A stretch of DNA of 64,000 nt from Arthrobacter_H rhombi (GCF_039526245.1 NZ_BAAAIV010000003.1:62001-126000); one strand, 5' to 3'; positions 1 through 8,643 are shown, counted from the stretch's first letter. A program made the numbers and translations. The notes: a model not told the origin generated them from the letters alone.

Positions 1-651
1 GGGGACTACCGCCCGTTCACCTACAAGGACCCGAAGACCGGGAAGTATTCGGGACTGGACGTGGACATGGCCCGCGACCTGGCGAAGCGCCTGGGCGTGA
101 AGGCGGAGTTCGTGGACACCACGTGGAAGGACCTGATGCCCGACTTCCTGGCCTCCTGCGACATCGCGGTCGGCGGGGTGTCCATCTCGCTGGAGCGCGC
201 CGGGCAGGCTGCCTTCTCCACGGCCACCCTGGACGAGGGCAAGACGCCGATCACCCGCTGCGAGAACGTCAAGAAGTACGACACGATCGCGGAGATCAAC
301 CAGCCCGGGGTCCGCTCCATCACCCCGATCGGCGGCACCAACCAGAAGTTCGCCGAAGAGCACTACCCGCGCGGGAAGATCATCGAGTTCACGGACAACA
401 ACACGATCTTCGACCAGATCATCGACGGCAAGGCCGACGTGATGACCACCGACGCCTCGGAGACCCGCTGGGTGGCCAACGAGCACCCCGAGCTCTGTGC
501 GGTGCACCCCGACAAGCCGTTCAACTACTCGCAGAAGGCGTACCTGCTGCCGCGCGGGGACATCGCGTTCAAGGAGTACGTCGATGCGTGGCTGAACATC
601 GCCGACCACGATGGCACCACGGCGAAGGCGGAGAAGCCCTGGTTCGGGTAG
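1..651 (+). CDS. ABC-type solute-binding protein, cyclohexadienyl dehydratase/amino-acid binding family (5' end missing)
   Basis: The reading frame is open from the first base of the window and ends with TAG at 649-651, so only the C-terminal 216 residues are present. It begins in the conserved lobe-1 region (G-D-Y-R-P-F-T, then Y-S-G-L-D-V-D-M), which in family-3 solute-binding proteins forms the ligand pocket. A later G-G-T-N segment and a D-A-S-E-T-R segment match the second lobe. Relatives include amino-acid ABC transporter binding proteins and periplasmic cyclohexadienyl dehydratases (PheC-like). Which of the two this is cannot be decided without the N-terminus. A secreted or lipid-anchored location is expected from the family, but the signal peptide lies outside the window. 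The next gene converges on it 22 bases downstream. Confidence 0.8.
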   Translation, partial: GDYRPFTYKDPKTGKYSGLDVDMARDLAKRLGVKAEFVDTTWKDLMPDFLASCDIAVGGVSISLERAGQAAFSTATLDEGKTPITRCENVKKYDTIAEINQPGVRSITPIGGTNQKFAEEHYPRGKIIEFTDNNTIFDQIIDGKADVMTTDASETRWVANEHPELCAVHPDKPFNYSQKAYLLPRGDIAFKEYVDAWLNIADHDGTTAKAEKPWFG

Positions 652-673
652 GGCCTCCCCGCCTGCGGTGTGG

Positions 674-1945
674 CTAGTTGGCGAACACGTCCTGCAGCTT
701 GCCGCGGGCATCCCACAGTGCCACCGAGTCGCCGCCGTTGTTCAGGATGGAGGCGGTGCGCCCGTTGTAGTACTTCGTGGCCGAGTTGGTGCCGGGACCG
801 GTGTAGAGGCGCAGATCGCCGTGGGGCGCGATCGTGTACCCGGCGCCGACGGTCAGGATGTTGTTGGCAGCATCGCGCAGGATGATCCCCGAGGCATCAA
901 TGGCCTTGTCCGTGGTGTTGCGCACCACCACATGCTCGCCCTTCTCCGGCTGCACGTCATCACCCGCGGGGTTGTTCACCGAGTCGACGATCGCCAGGCC
1001 CTTGGCCTGCGGGAACGCCGCCTGGCCCGCCTGCAGCCGCACTGCCTGCGCGGGGAAGTCCCCGGTGACCATGTCCACGCCGAGACCCACAGCGGCGGTC
1101 ACGGATTCCGGTGAGCTGACCGTGTAGACGCCGATGTCCAGGCCGGCCGCCCGCACGCTGTCGACCTGGGCGGGGGTCAGCGCGCGGTAGCTGGTGCCCA
1201 CCGAGTCCACGAACGTGGACCAGTCCTTCAGCGTGGCGGCGCTGGGGATGACGCCTGAGAGCTGTTGGAGCGGGATCTTCGGTGCCAGGGCGGCGAACTC
1301 GCGGTTCGACGACGGGTCGAAGCCCAGGACGTTGACCTTCCCGGCGGCCACGAGCTTCTTCCAGGCCGGGTGGTGGGCCAGCTTCCGGGCCACCACTTGT
1401 TCCACGGCTGGCGAGTTCTTCGGCGACTTGATCTCCAGGTACACCCCGGTCTTGCGGTTGGCGATCTTGGCGATGTCATCCAGATGCGGGATGCGTTCGC
1501 CGGTGAACTTCTTGCCGAAGTAGGAGCCGGCGTCGAGGGCGCGCAACTCCCGCCAGGTGAAGGAGGTGATCGGGTCGTCCTCACGACCGGGGAAGACCTG
1601 CGCCACGTTGGTGGTGCGGGCCGGGGTGTCGTCGTGGAAGAGGAAGGGGACGCCGTCCTTGCTCAGCTGCACATCGGTTTCGATGAAATCGGCGCCGGAG
1701 GCACGGCCTGCCTTGAACGCGGCGATGGTGTTTTCCGGGGCGGTGCCGGCAGCACCGCGATGCCCGATCAGGACCGGGTCACCCACCGGGGCCTTGGCGG
1801 CTGGGGGCACGACGGCGGTGGACCGCGTCGTCGAGGGGGCGGCCGGGGCTGCGGCAGCGGGAACGGCGGCGACCGAGGCCGCCAGGGTGGCGACAACCAG
1901 TGCGGGTGCAGCCAGCGTGCGGAGCGGCGTGATGGACAAAGCCAT
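674..1945 (-). CDS. Secreted glycerophosphodiester phosphodiesterase with C-terminal lamin-tail domain
   Basis: Hydrolyses glycerophosphodiesters to glycerol-3-phosphate and an alcohol. I start it at ATG 1945, preceded by GAAGGG, because a signal peptide follows directly (short basic start, Leu/Ala/Val core, A-A-A-P cleavage zone around residue 35). An upstream in-frame extension to 2020 has no such features. GDPD motifs are clear: G-H-R-G-A early, then E-N-T, E-T-D-V-Q, and F-H-D, the usual catalytic His and metal-binding Glu/Asp. After the barrel, roughly residues 315-423 form a beta-rich region (V-V-R-N, D-A-A-N-N, L-N-N-G-G-D-S-V) typical of a lamin-tail domain, which in secreted bacterial proteins is thought to mediate surface or DNA/membrane contacts. 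The total of 423 residues fits a GDPD plus this extra domain. Export makes phosphate or glycerol scavenging from teichoic-acid or lipid debris a reasonable role. Confidence 0.88.
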   Translation of the reverse strand: MALSITPLRTLAAPALVVATLAASVAAVPAAAAPAAPSTTRSTAVVPPAAKAPVGDPVLIGHRGAAGTAPENTIAAFKAGRASGADFIETDVQLSKDGVPFLFHDDTPARTTNVAQVFPGREDDPITSFTWRELRALDAGSYFGKKFTGERIPHLDDIAKIANRKTGVYLEIKSPKNSPAVEQVVARKLAHHPAWKKLVAAGKVNVLGFDPSSNREFAALAPKIPLQQLSGVIPSAATLKDWSTFVDSVGTSYRALTPAQVDSVRAAGLDIGVYTVSSPESVTAAVGLGVDMVTGDFPAQAVRLQAGQAAFPQAKGLAIVDSVNNPAGDDVQPEKGEHVVVRNTTDKAIDASGIILRDAANNILTVGAGYTIAPHGDLRLYTGPGTNSATKYYNGRTASILNNGGDSVALWDARGKLQDVFAN

Positions 1946-2151
1946 GGGTGTGGTTCCCTTCGAGGCAACGAATGCGTGGACTCCACCCATGCTGTCCAGC
2001 CGCGACGACGGTGGAATCAACGAGGGATGAACACGATGTGAAAGTCTTCAGCCGGAGCTGTGGCAAGGGTCCATGGGCCTCTGGTTTCCAGCGGTTTCCG
2101 GCGTATCCTGAAAGAGCCAGGACATCTTGTGGCAGTGACGAGGAGGTCATC

Positions 2152-2358
2152 ATGAGCCTGTTCAAGCGGCGCCGTGTGCACGAGAAGATCATCGCCCCAG
2201 CGGCCCACGCCGCCCAATCCGCGGCAGGCGGGAAAACTGCGGGCCCGGTCTACAAATACCGGATCAACGAGGACCTGGCCAACAAGATCGCCACCCGGGC
2301 CTACGGTCTGGGCGCTGACGGCCGGCCCAAAATCCCGCGGATGCCCTTCAGCGGTTAG
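2152..2358 (+). CDS. Small basic protein of unknown function (68 aa)
   Basis: The ATG at 2152 follows a strong GAGGAGGTC ribosome binding site with good spacing, which supports a real gene. The protein starts M-S-L-F-K-R-R-R and is rich in Lys/Arg, with an Ala-rich stretch near residue 20 and a conserved-looking Y-K-Y-R-I-N-E-D-L segment followed by K-I-P-R-M-P-F. No signal peptide or membrane segment is visible. I do not recognise a domain. It stands alone between convergent neighbours, with the ZIP transporter gene ending 24 bases downstream on the other strand. Function unknown. Confidence 0.6.
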   Translation: MSLFKRRRVHEKIIAPAAHAAQSAAGGKTAGPVYKYRINEDLANKIATRAYGLGADGRPKIPRMPFSG

Positions 2359-2382
2359 CCCGCTGCTACGGCTGCCGGGCCG

Positions 2383-3138
2383 TCACCCACCCAGGGTGCT
2401 GATGGTGAAGGCCGCCAGGAATCCCAGGGAGGCGATGAGCCCGGTCAGCAGATGGTGTTCCTCGAACGCCTCCGGGATCATCGTGTCCGCGAGCATGGCC
2501 AGGATGGCTCCGGCGGCCACTGCGGTGATGAATGCGACCACTTCCGCCGGCGCGTTCTGCAGCGCCGCGTATCCAACCAGCGCGGAAATCCCCGAGATCA
2601 ACGCGATTCCTCCCCACACACCGAACACATAGCCGGCGCTGCGCCCGCCCTTCTTCATGCCCGCTGTACTGGAAAGCCCCTCCGGGACATTGGAGATGAA
2701 GACCGCCGCCAACATGGCCGGGCTGACGGCCCCGCCGCTGACCAGCCCCAGCCCCAGGACGACCGATTCGGGGATCCCGTCGAGCAGCGCACCGATGGCG
2801 ATGGCAGTTCCGCTTCCCGGGTGCTGATCCTCCGAGGGTTGCTTGCCGTTGGAACGCTTGCGGTGCTTGGCACCGCGACGTTCCAGCAGGGCATTGGCCG
2901 CAACATAGGCCAGGGCCCCGGCGAGAAAACCGGCCACGGTCGGCCAGAGGCCGCCACCGTCTGCCGCCTCCGCCACGAGGTCGAAGGACAGCGCGGAGAT
3001 CAGGACCCCCGCACCAAAGGACATGATGGAGGAGACGACCTTCGGGGGAATCGTCCACACCCAGGACAACCCGGATCCCACGACCAGCGCACCACCGGCA
3101 ATCGTGCCCCACATCTGGGCCTGCAGCCACAGGGGCAT
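2383..3138 (-). CDS. ZIP-family divalent metal transporter
   Basis: Integral membrane protein of 251 residues with about eight hydrophobic helices, the size and layout of bacterial ZIP (ZupT-like) carriers that import zinc or other divalent metals. The diagnostic amphipathic helices are present: G-A-L-L-D-G-I-P-E-S in helix IV and I-S-N-V-P-E-G-L-S in helix V. In this subfamily Asp/Asn and Glu in these motifs form the metal site, where classical members have His. A cytoplasmic loop around residue 95 is basic (R-R-G-A-K-H-R-K-R), but the His-rich variable loop of eukaryotic ZIPs is absent. The ATG at 3138 has an upstream AAAGGCGGG. I see no obvious Zur or Fur-like palindrome in front, so regulation is unclear. 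The metal specificity is inferred only. Confidence 0.85.
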   Translation of the reverse strand: MPLWLQAQMWGTIAGGALVVGSGLSWVWTIPPKVVSSIMSFGAGVLISALSFDLVAEAADGGGLWPTVAGFLAGALAYVAANALLERRGAKHRKRSNGKQPSEDQHPGSGTAIAIGALLDGIPESVVLGLGLVSGGAVSPAMLAAVFISNVPEGLSSTAGMKKGGRSAGYVFGVWGGIALISGISALVGYAALQNAPAEVVAFITAVAAGAILAMLADTMIPEAFEEHHLLTGLIASLGFLAAFTISTLGG

Positions 3139-3304
3139 GTCCGCACCCGCCTTTCACTTCCACCGGCCTTTTTCCCCAATCTAGCCCTCCGCCTCGTGGG
3201 CACCCAGATCGTCTCCCGGCAACGCGCCCACCGCGCGTACCCATGACGTAGGCGCCGCGGAGGGCAATACTGGAGGAAACCCGCCATCCCCCGAAGGAGC
3301 GTCC

Positions 3305-4354
3305 ATGAAAGCCCTGACCGTCACGCCCGGAACCAAGGATTCGCTGGCCCTGAATGACATGGACTCCCCCGCGAAGGCCGATGGCAGCATCCTGGTCGAT
3401 GCCTTGTCCATCGGCCTGTGCGGAACGGACCGGGAAATCATCAATGCCGAATATGGCACGGCCCCGGAGGGGCAGGATCTGCTGGTGCTCGGCCACGAGA
3501 ACCTCGGCCGGGTCAGCGAGGCCGCGGACGGGTCCGGGTTTTCCCCGGGGGATCTCGTCGTGGGCATCGTGCGCCGTCCCGACCCGGTTCCCTGCGCCGC
3601 CTGCGCCGCCGGGGAATGGGACATGTGCCTGAACGGAAAATACACCGAACACGGCATCGCCTCGCTGGACGGCTTCGGCCGCGAACAGTGGAGGGGCAAC
3701 CCCGAGGACATGGTCAAGCTCGACCCAGCTCTGGCTGAGGTCGGGGTCCTGCTGGAACCGACGACCATCGTGGCCAAGGCCTGGGAGCAGATCGAACGCA
3801 TCGGCTCCCGCGCCTTCTTCGACCCACAGATCGTCGCCGTCACCGGTGCGGGTCCGGTCGGCCTGCTGGCGGCGCTACTCGGTGTGCAGCGCGGATACGA
3901 AGTCCATGTCTTCGACCTCGTCACCGACGGTCCGAAGCCGGGGCTGGTCAAGGACCTGGGGGCAACGTTCCACACCGACTCGCTCCCGGACTCCGATCTG
4001 GAACCGGACATCATCATCGAGTGCACCGGGGTTCCTGCGGTGATCGTGGACGCGATCGCCAACAACGGCAAAAACGCGATCACCTGCCTGACCGGCGTGT
4101 CCAGCAGCGGCAAGCAGACACCCCTGGATGTCGGGGCCATGAACCGGACGGCGGTCCTGGAAAACGATGTCGTCTTCGGCACCGTCAACGCCAACCGGCG
4201 CCACTACGAACAGGGTGCCGACGCGCTGGCGAAAGCCGATGCGGGGTGGTTGGCTCGATTGATCAGCCGCCGCCACCGGCTGGACGACTATGCTGCGGCG
4301 TTCGAGCACCGCGACGGCGACGTCAAGGTCGTCATCGACATCGCGGCCTCCTAG
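3305..4354 (+). CDS. Glucose 1-dehydrogenase-like zinc alcohol dehydrogenase (MDR family)
   Basis: NAD(P)-dependent, zinc-dependent sugar or alcohol dehydrogenase of 349 residues. The catalytic-zinc residues typical of the glucose dehydrogenase subfamily are visible: Cys39 in G-L-C-G-T-D and the His64-Glu65 pair in L-G-H-E-N. A lobe region P-C-A-A-C-A-A-G-E-W-D-M-C gives three of the structural cysteines. The Rossmann nucleotide-binding loop reads V-T-G-A-G-P-V-G-L-L-A around residue 180. The C-terminal third, with I-D-I near the end, resembles the Glu_dehyd_C domain of archaeal and Bacillus-type glucose dehydrogenases. The ATG is preceded by AAGGAGCGTCC, a strong ribosome binding site. It stands alone and is followed 89 bases later by the hydroxy-acid dehydrogenase gene. 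Substrate is inferred from the family only. Confidence 0.85.
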   Translation: MKALTVTPGTKDSLALNDMDSPAKADGSILVDALSIGLCGTDREIINAEYGTAPEGQDLLVLGHENLGRVSEAADGSGFSPGDLVVGIVRRPDPVPCAACAAGEWDMCLNGKYTEHGIASLDGFGREQWRGNPEDMVKLDPALAEVGVLLEPTTIVAKAWEQIERIGSRAFFDPQIVAVTGAGPVGLLAALLGVQRGYEVHVFDLVTDGPKPGLVKDLGATFHTDSLPDSDLEPDIIIECTGVPAVIVDAIANNGKNAITCLTGVSSSGKQTPLDVGAMNRTAVLENDVVFGTVNANRRHYEQGADALAKADAGWLARLISRRHRLDDYAAAFEHRDGDVKVVIDIAAS

Positions 4355-4386
4355 TCACGGAGCGGCAGGGGCGGGCCGCCAGCCGA

Positions 4387-4392
4387 TAGCGT
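4387..4392 (+). promoter_or_regulatory. Candidate -10 box (TAGCGT) for the hydroxy-acid dehydrogenase gene
   Basis: A TANNNT hexamer lies 51 bases before the ATG at 4444. It predicts transcription starting near 4399, giving a leader of about 45 bases that contains the GAAGGAG ribosome binding site. The -35 element is not clear. Confidence 0.35.
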
Positions 4393-4443
4393 GGGGGCAG
4401 ACCTGCCGATGACCGCCCGGTGCCACCGTCCGAAGGAGCCCGC

Positions 4444-5688
4444 ATGCAACGCAACTTCCCCCAGCTTTCCGAACTACGCCCGCTGCTGAAGTTCGGACGT
4501 CCCGGCCTGGATTTCCGGGCCAACCGCTTGGCCCGGGCGGCGGATGTCTGGGACCTGCGCCGGATCGCCCAGCGTCGCACGCCGAAGCCGGCCTTTGACT
4601 ACGTGGATGGCGGTGCGGGCCGCGAGGTGACGTTGGAGCGCAACCGACGGGCTTTCGCTGACGTCGAACTGCTCCCGGGAATTCTCGGCGGCCATGCCGC
4701 GGTGGACTTGTCCACGACCATCGCCGGCGCCCCTTCGGCCTTGCCGGTGGGCATCGCCCCCACCGGATTCACCCGCTTCATGCATGCCGAGGGCGAGGAG
4801 GCCGGGGTCGGTGCGGCGGCAGCCACCGGCATCCCCTACACGCTCTCGACCATGGGCACCCGGTCCATCGAGGAGGTCGCCGCCTTCCAGCCGAACGCCC
4901 GGCGTTGGTTCCAGCTCTACCTGTGGAACGACCACGAGGCCTCGCTGGAGCTGGTCAATCGTGCTGCGGCGGCCGGTTACGACACCCTCATGGTCACCGT
5001 GGACACGGCCATCGCCGGCCAGCGGCTCCGCGACGTACGCAACGGGATGACCATTCCGCCGCAGCTGAACCTCAAGACGGTGCTCGACGCCTCCTATCGG
5101 CCCGGGTGGTGGTTCAACTTCCTGACCACCGATTCGCTGAAGTTCGCCTCGCTCAGCGGGACCTCGCACTCGCTGCCGGACCTGATCAATTCCATGTTCG
5201 ACCCCACGCTCTCGCTCGATGACCTGCGCTGGCTGCGCTCGGTCTGGCCGGGCCGGCTCTTCGTCAAGGGGGTGCTCACGGCACAGGACGCCCGCAAGTC
5301 ACTCGACGCCGGAGCCGATGGCCTGGTGGTCTCCAACCATGGAGGCCGGCAACTGGACCAGGTCCCGGCCAGCCTGCACCAGGTGGCGGCCATACGGGCG
5401 GAGGTGGGCCCCGACGTCGAACTCATCCTCGATTCGGGCATCATGTCCGGCGGGGACATCGTCGCGGCACTCTGCGCGGGCGCCGACTTCACCCTCATCG
5501 GACGGGCCTACATGTACGGCCTGATGGCCGGCGGACAACAAGGAGTGCAGCGCGTGCTGGACATCCTGGCCGAGCAGATGCGCGTGGCCACCACCCTGCT
5601 GGGGGTCTCCAGCATCGCCGAGCTCGGGCCACAGCATCTGCAGCTGGAGGGCCGGGGAACTGCGGGGGCCCTTACAGCCCGTCCTTGA
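4444..5688 (+). CDS. FMN-dependent alpha-hydroxy-acid dehydrogenase/oxidase (L-lactate dehydrogenase family)
   Basis: Oxidises an L-2-hydroxy acid, probably L-lactate, to the 2-keto acid with FMN, passing electrons to quinone or oxygen. I begin at ATG 4444, directly after GAAGGAGCCCGC; an upstream ATG at 4420 lacks a site. The TIM-barrel family signatures are present: F-D-Y-V-D-G-G-A near residue 50, V-D-T and the FMN-phosphate region later, and the active-site S-N-H-G-G-R-Q-L-D with catalytic His299. This is followed by D-S-G-I-M-S-G-G-D and G-R-A-Y-M-Y-G-L. A roughly 40-residue N-terminal extension precedes the barrel, as in other actinobacterial members. The last 17 bases overlap the end of the convergent hexosaminidase gene. 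No permease or lactate regulator is adjacent. Confidence 0.85.
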   Translation: MQRNFPQLSELRPLLKFGRPGLDFRANRLARAADVWDLRRIAQRRTPKPAFDYVDGGAGREVTLERNRRAFADVELLPGILGGHAAVDLSTTIAGAPSALPVGIAPTGFTRFMHAEGEEAGVGAAAATGIPYTLSTMGTRSIEEVAAFQPNARRWFQLYLWNDHEASLELVNRAAAAGYDTLMVTVDTAIAGQRLRDVRNGMTIPPQLNLKTVLDASYRPGWWFNFLTTDSLKFASLSGTSHSLPDLINSMFDPTLSLDDLRWLRSVWPGRLFVKGVLTAQDARKSLDAGADGLVVSNHGGRQLDQVPASLHQVAAIRAEVGPDVELILDSGIMSGGDIVAALCAGADFTLIGRAYMYGLMAGGQQGVQRVLDILAEQMRVATTLLGVSSIAELGPQHLQLEGRGTAGALTARP

Positions 5689-6952
5689 CGGTGAGCACCT
5701 TCAACGCCGCGGCGTCGATGGTCTTCCGGAACTCAGGATCGGCCTTGGCCTGGGCCACCAGGCCTTCGGCAATGGCCGGGATGGCGTCCTGGTTGACGCA
5801 GAGCATCATGGTGCCCCCGGCGTCGAAGAACTTCTTCGCGCGGGTGGCATACTTCCAGTCGCGGAACTGGGTGGCGTCGCACATGTCGTCGGAGATGACG
5901 ATGCCCTCGAAGCCCTGGTCCCCGCGCAGCATGGAGTTGATGACCGTATCGGAGAAGGCCGCCGGGTTCTTCGGGTCGATCTTCGAGTAGTAGGCGCTGG
6001 AGAGCATGATGAAGTCAGCGCCGGCATCGATGCCTGCCTGGAACGGTTCCAACGACGAGTCATCACGCGTGGTCACCGTGTCGGTCACCCCATGGGAGAC
6101 GTCGGTGTTCTGGCTGACCTTGCCCAGCCCCGGGTAGTGCTTCATCACCGGGGCCACGCCTGCGGCTTCCATGCCGGCGGCGAAGGCCGAGGAACCGGCG
6201 GTGACGGCCTGCGGGGTGTGGCCGTATTCGCGCCCGAACGCCCCGATCGGCGCGTTGCCGGTGCCGATCGACTCCGGGACCGTGTCCGCCACCGGTGCCA
6301 GGTTGACGTTGATGCCCGCGCCTGCGAGTTCCTTGCCCCACCCGGTCGCGCGCTGTTGAAGGGTCTGCGGATCCCAGGATCCCTGCGTGATGCCGGCGGG
6401 GATGGTGGAGAAGCCCGTGCCCTTCAGGACCTGAACCTTGCCGCCCTCCTGGTCGGTGGAGATGAATTGCCCGACACCCCCGGTGACCTGCTGCGTGGCG
6501 GTCGCCTCGATCTTCTTCACCGCCGCGGCGGTCGCGTCCACTCCGGCGGTGCTGCGTCCCTTGAGGAACGTGTTGCCGATGTGCTGCTGCTTCATGATCG
6601 CCAGCCCGGATGCGCCGGCACCGGTCGCGGGGACGCCCATCATGAGGACCTGTCCCACCCGCTGCTGCAGGGTGAGCTTCTCCAGGCGCTGCTGCGCCGC
6701 GGAATCCGCCGGGGTCGACGAGGCCTGTTCGCTGCCCGCGGAGGACGACGACGGTGCCGGGTCAGTGCTCCCGCTGGCCGAGGCGGTGGTGGTGTTCGCC
6801 GACGCGGTGGCCGGACTCGAGCCGCCAGCACCGCTGGAGGCAGCCGGGGTGCCCGAGGCGGAGGAGCCGGATTCCGGCGTCGTGCAGGCGGCCAGCGGCA
6901 GGGCCGCGCAGATCAGGACGGCCGTGGCCGCGGTCCTCAAGCGTGTTCTCAT
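5672..6952 (-). CDS. Glycoside hydrolase family 3 lipoprotein, beta-N-acetylhexosaminidase-like
   Basis: Extracytoplasmic GH3 enzyme, probably acting on beta-N-acetylglucosamine bonds of peptidoglycan fragments. ATG 6952 is preceded by GAAGGGG, and a lipoprotein signal follows at once, ending in a lipobox L-A-A-C near residue 20. Next comes a low-complexity Ser/Ala/Thr/Gly-rich linker of about 60 residues that would lift the catalytic domain off the membrane. NagZ-type motifs are present: D-Q-E-G-G for sugar binding, K-H-Y-P-G-L-G-K, N-T-D-V-S-H (the Asp/His dyad of bacterial hexosaminidases) and I-V-I-S-D-D carrying the nucleophile Asp. At 426 residues it fits single-domain GH3 proteins. Gram-positive NagZ homologues are commonly secreted and take part in muropeptide recycling, which suits this location. 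Confidence 0.88.
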   Translation of the reverse strand: MRTRLRTAATAVLICAALPLAACTTPESGSSASGTPAASSGAGGSSPATASANTTTASASGSTDPAPSSSSAGSEQASSTPADSAAQQRLEKLTLQQRVGQVLMMGVPATGAGASGLAIMKQQHIGNTFLKGRSTAGVDATAAAVKKIEATATQQVTGGVGQFISTDQEGGKVQVLKGTGFSTIPAGITQGSWDPQTLQQRATGWGKELAGAGINVNLAPVADTVPESIGTGNAPIGAFGREYGHTPQAVTAGSSAFAAGMEAAGVAPVMKHYPGLGKVSQNTDVSHGVTDTVTTRDDSSLEPFQAGIDAGADFIMLSSAYYSKIDPKNPAAFSDTVINSMLRGDQGFEGIVISDDMCDATQFRDWKYATRAKKFFDAGGTMMLCVNQDAIPAIAEGLVAQAKADPEFRKTIDAAALKVLTVKDGL

Positions 6953-6998
6953 CGTGCCCCTTCGGGTTCGGTGGCGTGCTGGCGTGGCGGTTTCCAGT

Positions 6999-7976
6999 CT
7001 AGGTGCGCCCCGGCTCCCGCCGACCCATGCGCCCCAGCCGGGCTCCCAGGTCGCGCAGGACCGGTCGCAGTTCCGGGGGTTCGAGCACGGTGGCCTCATG
7101 GCCGAGCAGGGCGACGTGGAGCGCCACGAACTCCAGCGAATTGCCGCCGGCGGTGAGGATGCACGCGTCCTCCCCCTCGGCCTCGACACTGGCGACGGTG
7201 GCTGGGAGCTGCGCACGGACCGTCTCCGCCGGAGCCTCGATCCGCACCCGGGCGATGTGGGCATAGGGATTCTGCGAGATCGCGGCCTGGACGAATTCGG
7301 CGGGGTCGGGAGCCTCGCGCCGGGTGAACCGGAAACCGGTGGCGTGGACCGTGCCGATCCGGTCCAGCCGGAAGGTGCGCCACGCGTCACGCTCCAGGTC
7401 GAAGGCCATCAGGTACCAGCGCCGCCCGGCGGAAACCAACCGGTACGGCTCCGCCCGGCGTTCGGCGGATACCGCGTCGGGACCCGCAGCCGTGTAGGCA
7501 AAGGTGACCACCGCGGGGGTGCGGATGGCATGCGCCAACTCCAGCAACCGGGACGACGGCACCAGTTCACCGCCGCGCACCCCCTCGAGGGAGAGCGTGG
7601 AGCTGGCCACCGCCTCCACCGGGGCCCGCAACCGGGCGGGCAGCATCTGGTCGAGTTTGGACAGGGCGCGCAGGGCGGCCTCCCCGACACCGGACACGGA
7701 CCCGCCGGCGGCCAGCCGCAGGCTGACGGCCACCGCCACGGCTTCACCGTCGTCGAGCAGCAGCGGCGGCAGGGCCTTGCCGGCACCGAGCTGGTACCCG
7801 CCGCCGACTCCCTGGGTGGCACGGATCGGGTAGCCGAGGCGGCGCAGGCGTTCGACGTCACGGCGGATGGAGCGGGTGGTGACCCCGAGTTCGGCTGCCA
7901 GTTCGGTCCCGGTCCACACCGGCCGTGACTGCAACAGGTTGAGCAGACCCAGAACCCGTCGAAGCGTTTCGTCCAT
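6999..7976 (-). CDS. WYL-domain transcriptional regulator (YafY/DeoR type)
   Basis: A 325-residue regulator with an N-terminal winged helix-turn-helix (T-G-T-E-L-A-A-E-L-G-V-T-T-R-S-I-R-R-D-V, residues about 20-45) and a central WYL domain, recognisable from G-R-R-W-Y-L-M-A-F-D and the following F-R-L-D-R-I. WYL domains are thought to sense small ligands or nucleic acids. ATG 7976 follows GGGAGG at ideal spacing. It is divergent from a DinB-like gene across a 61-base spacer containing a perfect palindrome at 8000-8014, so autoregulation and control of the DinB-like genes is the natural reading. The pairing of YafY-like regulators with DinB or VOC family genes is common in actinobacteria; the inducing signal is unknown. 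Confidence 0.85.
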   Translation of the reverse strand: MDETLRRVLGLLNLLQSRPVWTGTELAAELGVTTRSIRRDVERLRRLGYPIRATQGVGGGYQLGAGKALPPLLLDDGEAVAVAVSLRLAAGGSVSGVGEAALRALSKLDQMLPARLRAPVEAVASSTLSLEGVRGGELVPSSRLLELAHAIRTPAVVTFAYTAAGPDAVSAERRAEPYRLVSAGRRWYLMAFDLERDAWRTFRLDRIGTVHATGFRFTRREAPDPAEFVQAAISQNPYAHIARVRIEAPAETVRAQLPATVASVEAEGEDACILTAGGNSLEFVALHVALLGHEATVLEPPELRPVLRDLGARLGRMGRREPGRT

Positions 7977-7999
7977 GGCCACAGCCTCCCACAGGTAGC

Positions 8000-8014
8000 G
8001 GACAGAAGCTGTCC
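8000..8014. promoter_or_regulatory. Palindromic operator GGACAGAAGCTGTCC between the WYL regulator and a DinB-like gene
   Basis: A perfect 6+6 inverted repeat (GGACAG-AAG-CTGTCC) sits in the divergent spacer, 24 bases from the regulator start and 24 from the DinB-like start. Its position and symmetry make it the likely binding site of the adjacent WYL regulator; binding itself is inferred. Confidence 0.6.
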
Positions 8015-8037
8015 TACATTGGCCGGAGACTGGTTCC

Positions 8038-8643
8038 ATGAGCACACCAGCAGAGCAGTCCACGACCGCGAACCGCATCGATTGGACCCACGAACTGACC
8101 GAACAACTCGCCTGGCATTGGGAGCACCAGCTGCGTCCCCGGCTCGAGGGCCTGACCGATGACGAATACCGCTGGGAACCCGTCCCGGGATGTTGGACCG
8201 TCAGGCCCCGCGGCCAGGCCGGACCGGATGCACCCGGCCTGGTGGCCGCCGGCAGTGGGGAACACGTCATCGACTTCGCATTCCCCGAACCCACGCCACC
8301 ACCGTTCACGACCATCGCCTGGCGTCTGGGACATCTCATCGTGGGGGTTTTCGGCGAGCGCAACGCCAGCCATTTCGGCGGCCCGGAGGACACCTACAGG
8401 TCCCACGACTACGCCGGCACCGCAGCGGGGGCGCTGGCCCAGCTCGATGCGGCCCACTCCCGCTGGATGACAGGAATCGCCAGCCTCGACGAGGAGGCCT
8501 TGGCGGAGCCCTGCGGCCCGGCGGAAGGGCCCTTCGGCGAGCTGCCGATGGCCACCCTGGTGCTGCACATCCACCGCGAGGTCATCCACCACGGCGCCGA
8601 GATCTCCCTGCTGCGCGACCTCTACACGCACCGCACCCGCTAA
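8038..8643 (+). CDS. DinB-superfamily protein (DinB_2 type)
   Basis: A 201-residue protein of the DinB/YfiT four-helix-bundle superfamily. These proteins often hold a metal with three His residues, and many are thiol-transferase-like, acting with mycothiol or bacillithiol. Candidate metal ligands are the His in W-R-L-G-H-L-I near residue 98 and the pair in I-H-R-E-V-I-H-H-G-A-E near residue 180. The N-terminal helix starts R-I-D-W-T-H-E-L. The ATG follows GGAG in a short leader just downstream of the palindromic operator at 8000-8014. It is divergent from the WYL regulator and followed after 33 bases by a second DinB-like gene, so the two may be one transcription unit. No substrate can be assigned. 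Confidence 0.75.
   Translation: MSTPAEQSTTANRIDWTHELTEQLAWHWEHQLRPRLEGLTDDEYRWEPVPGCWTVRPRGQAGPDAPGLVAAGSGEHVIDFAFPEPTPPPFTTIAWRLGHLIVGVFGERNASHFGGPEDTYRSHDYAGTAAGALAQLDAAHSRWMTGIASLDEEALAEPCGPAEGPFGELPMATLVLHIHREVIHHGAEISLLRDLYTHRTR

Noticed and set aside
1946..2020. 25-residue N-terminal extension of the glycerophosphodiesterase
   Set aside because: It would bury the signal peptide behind a hydrophilic stretch, and the ribosome binding site points to ATG 1945.
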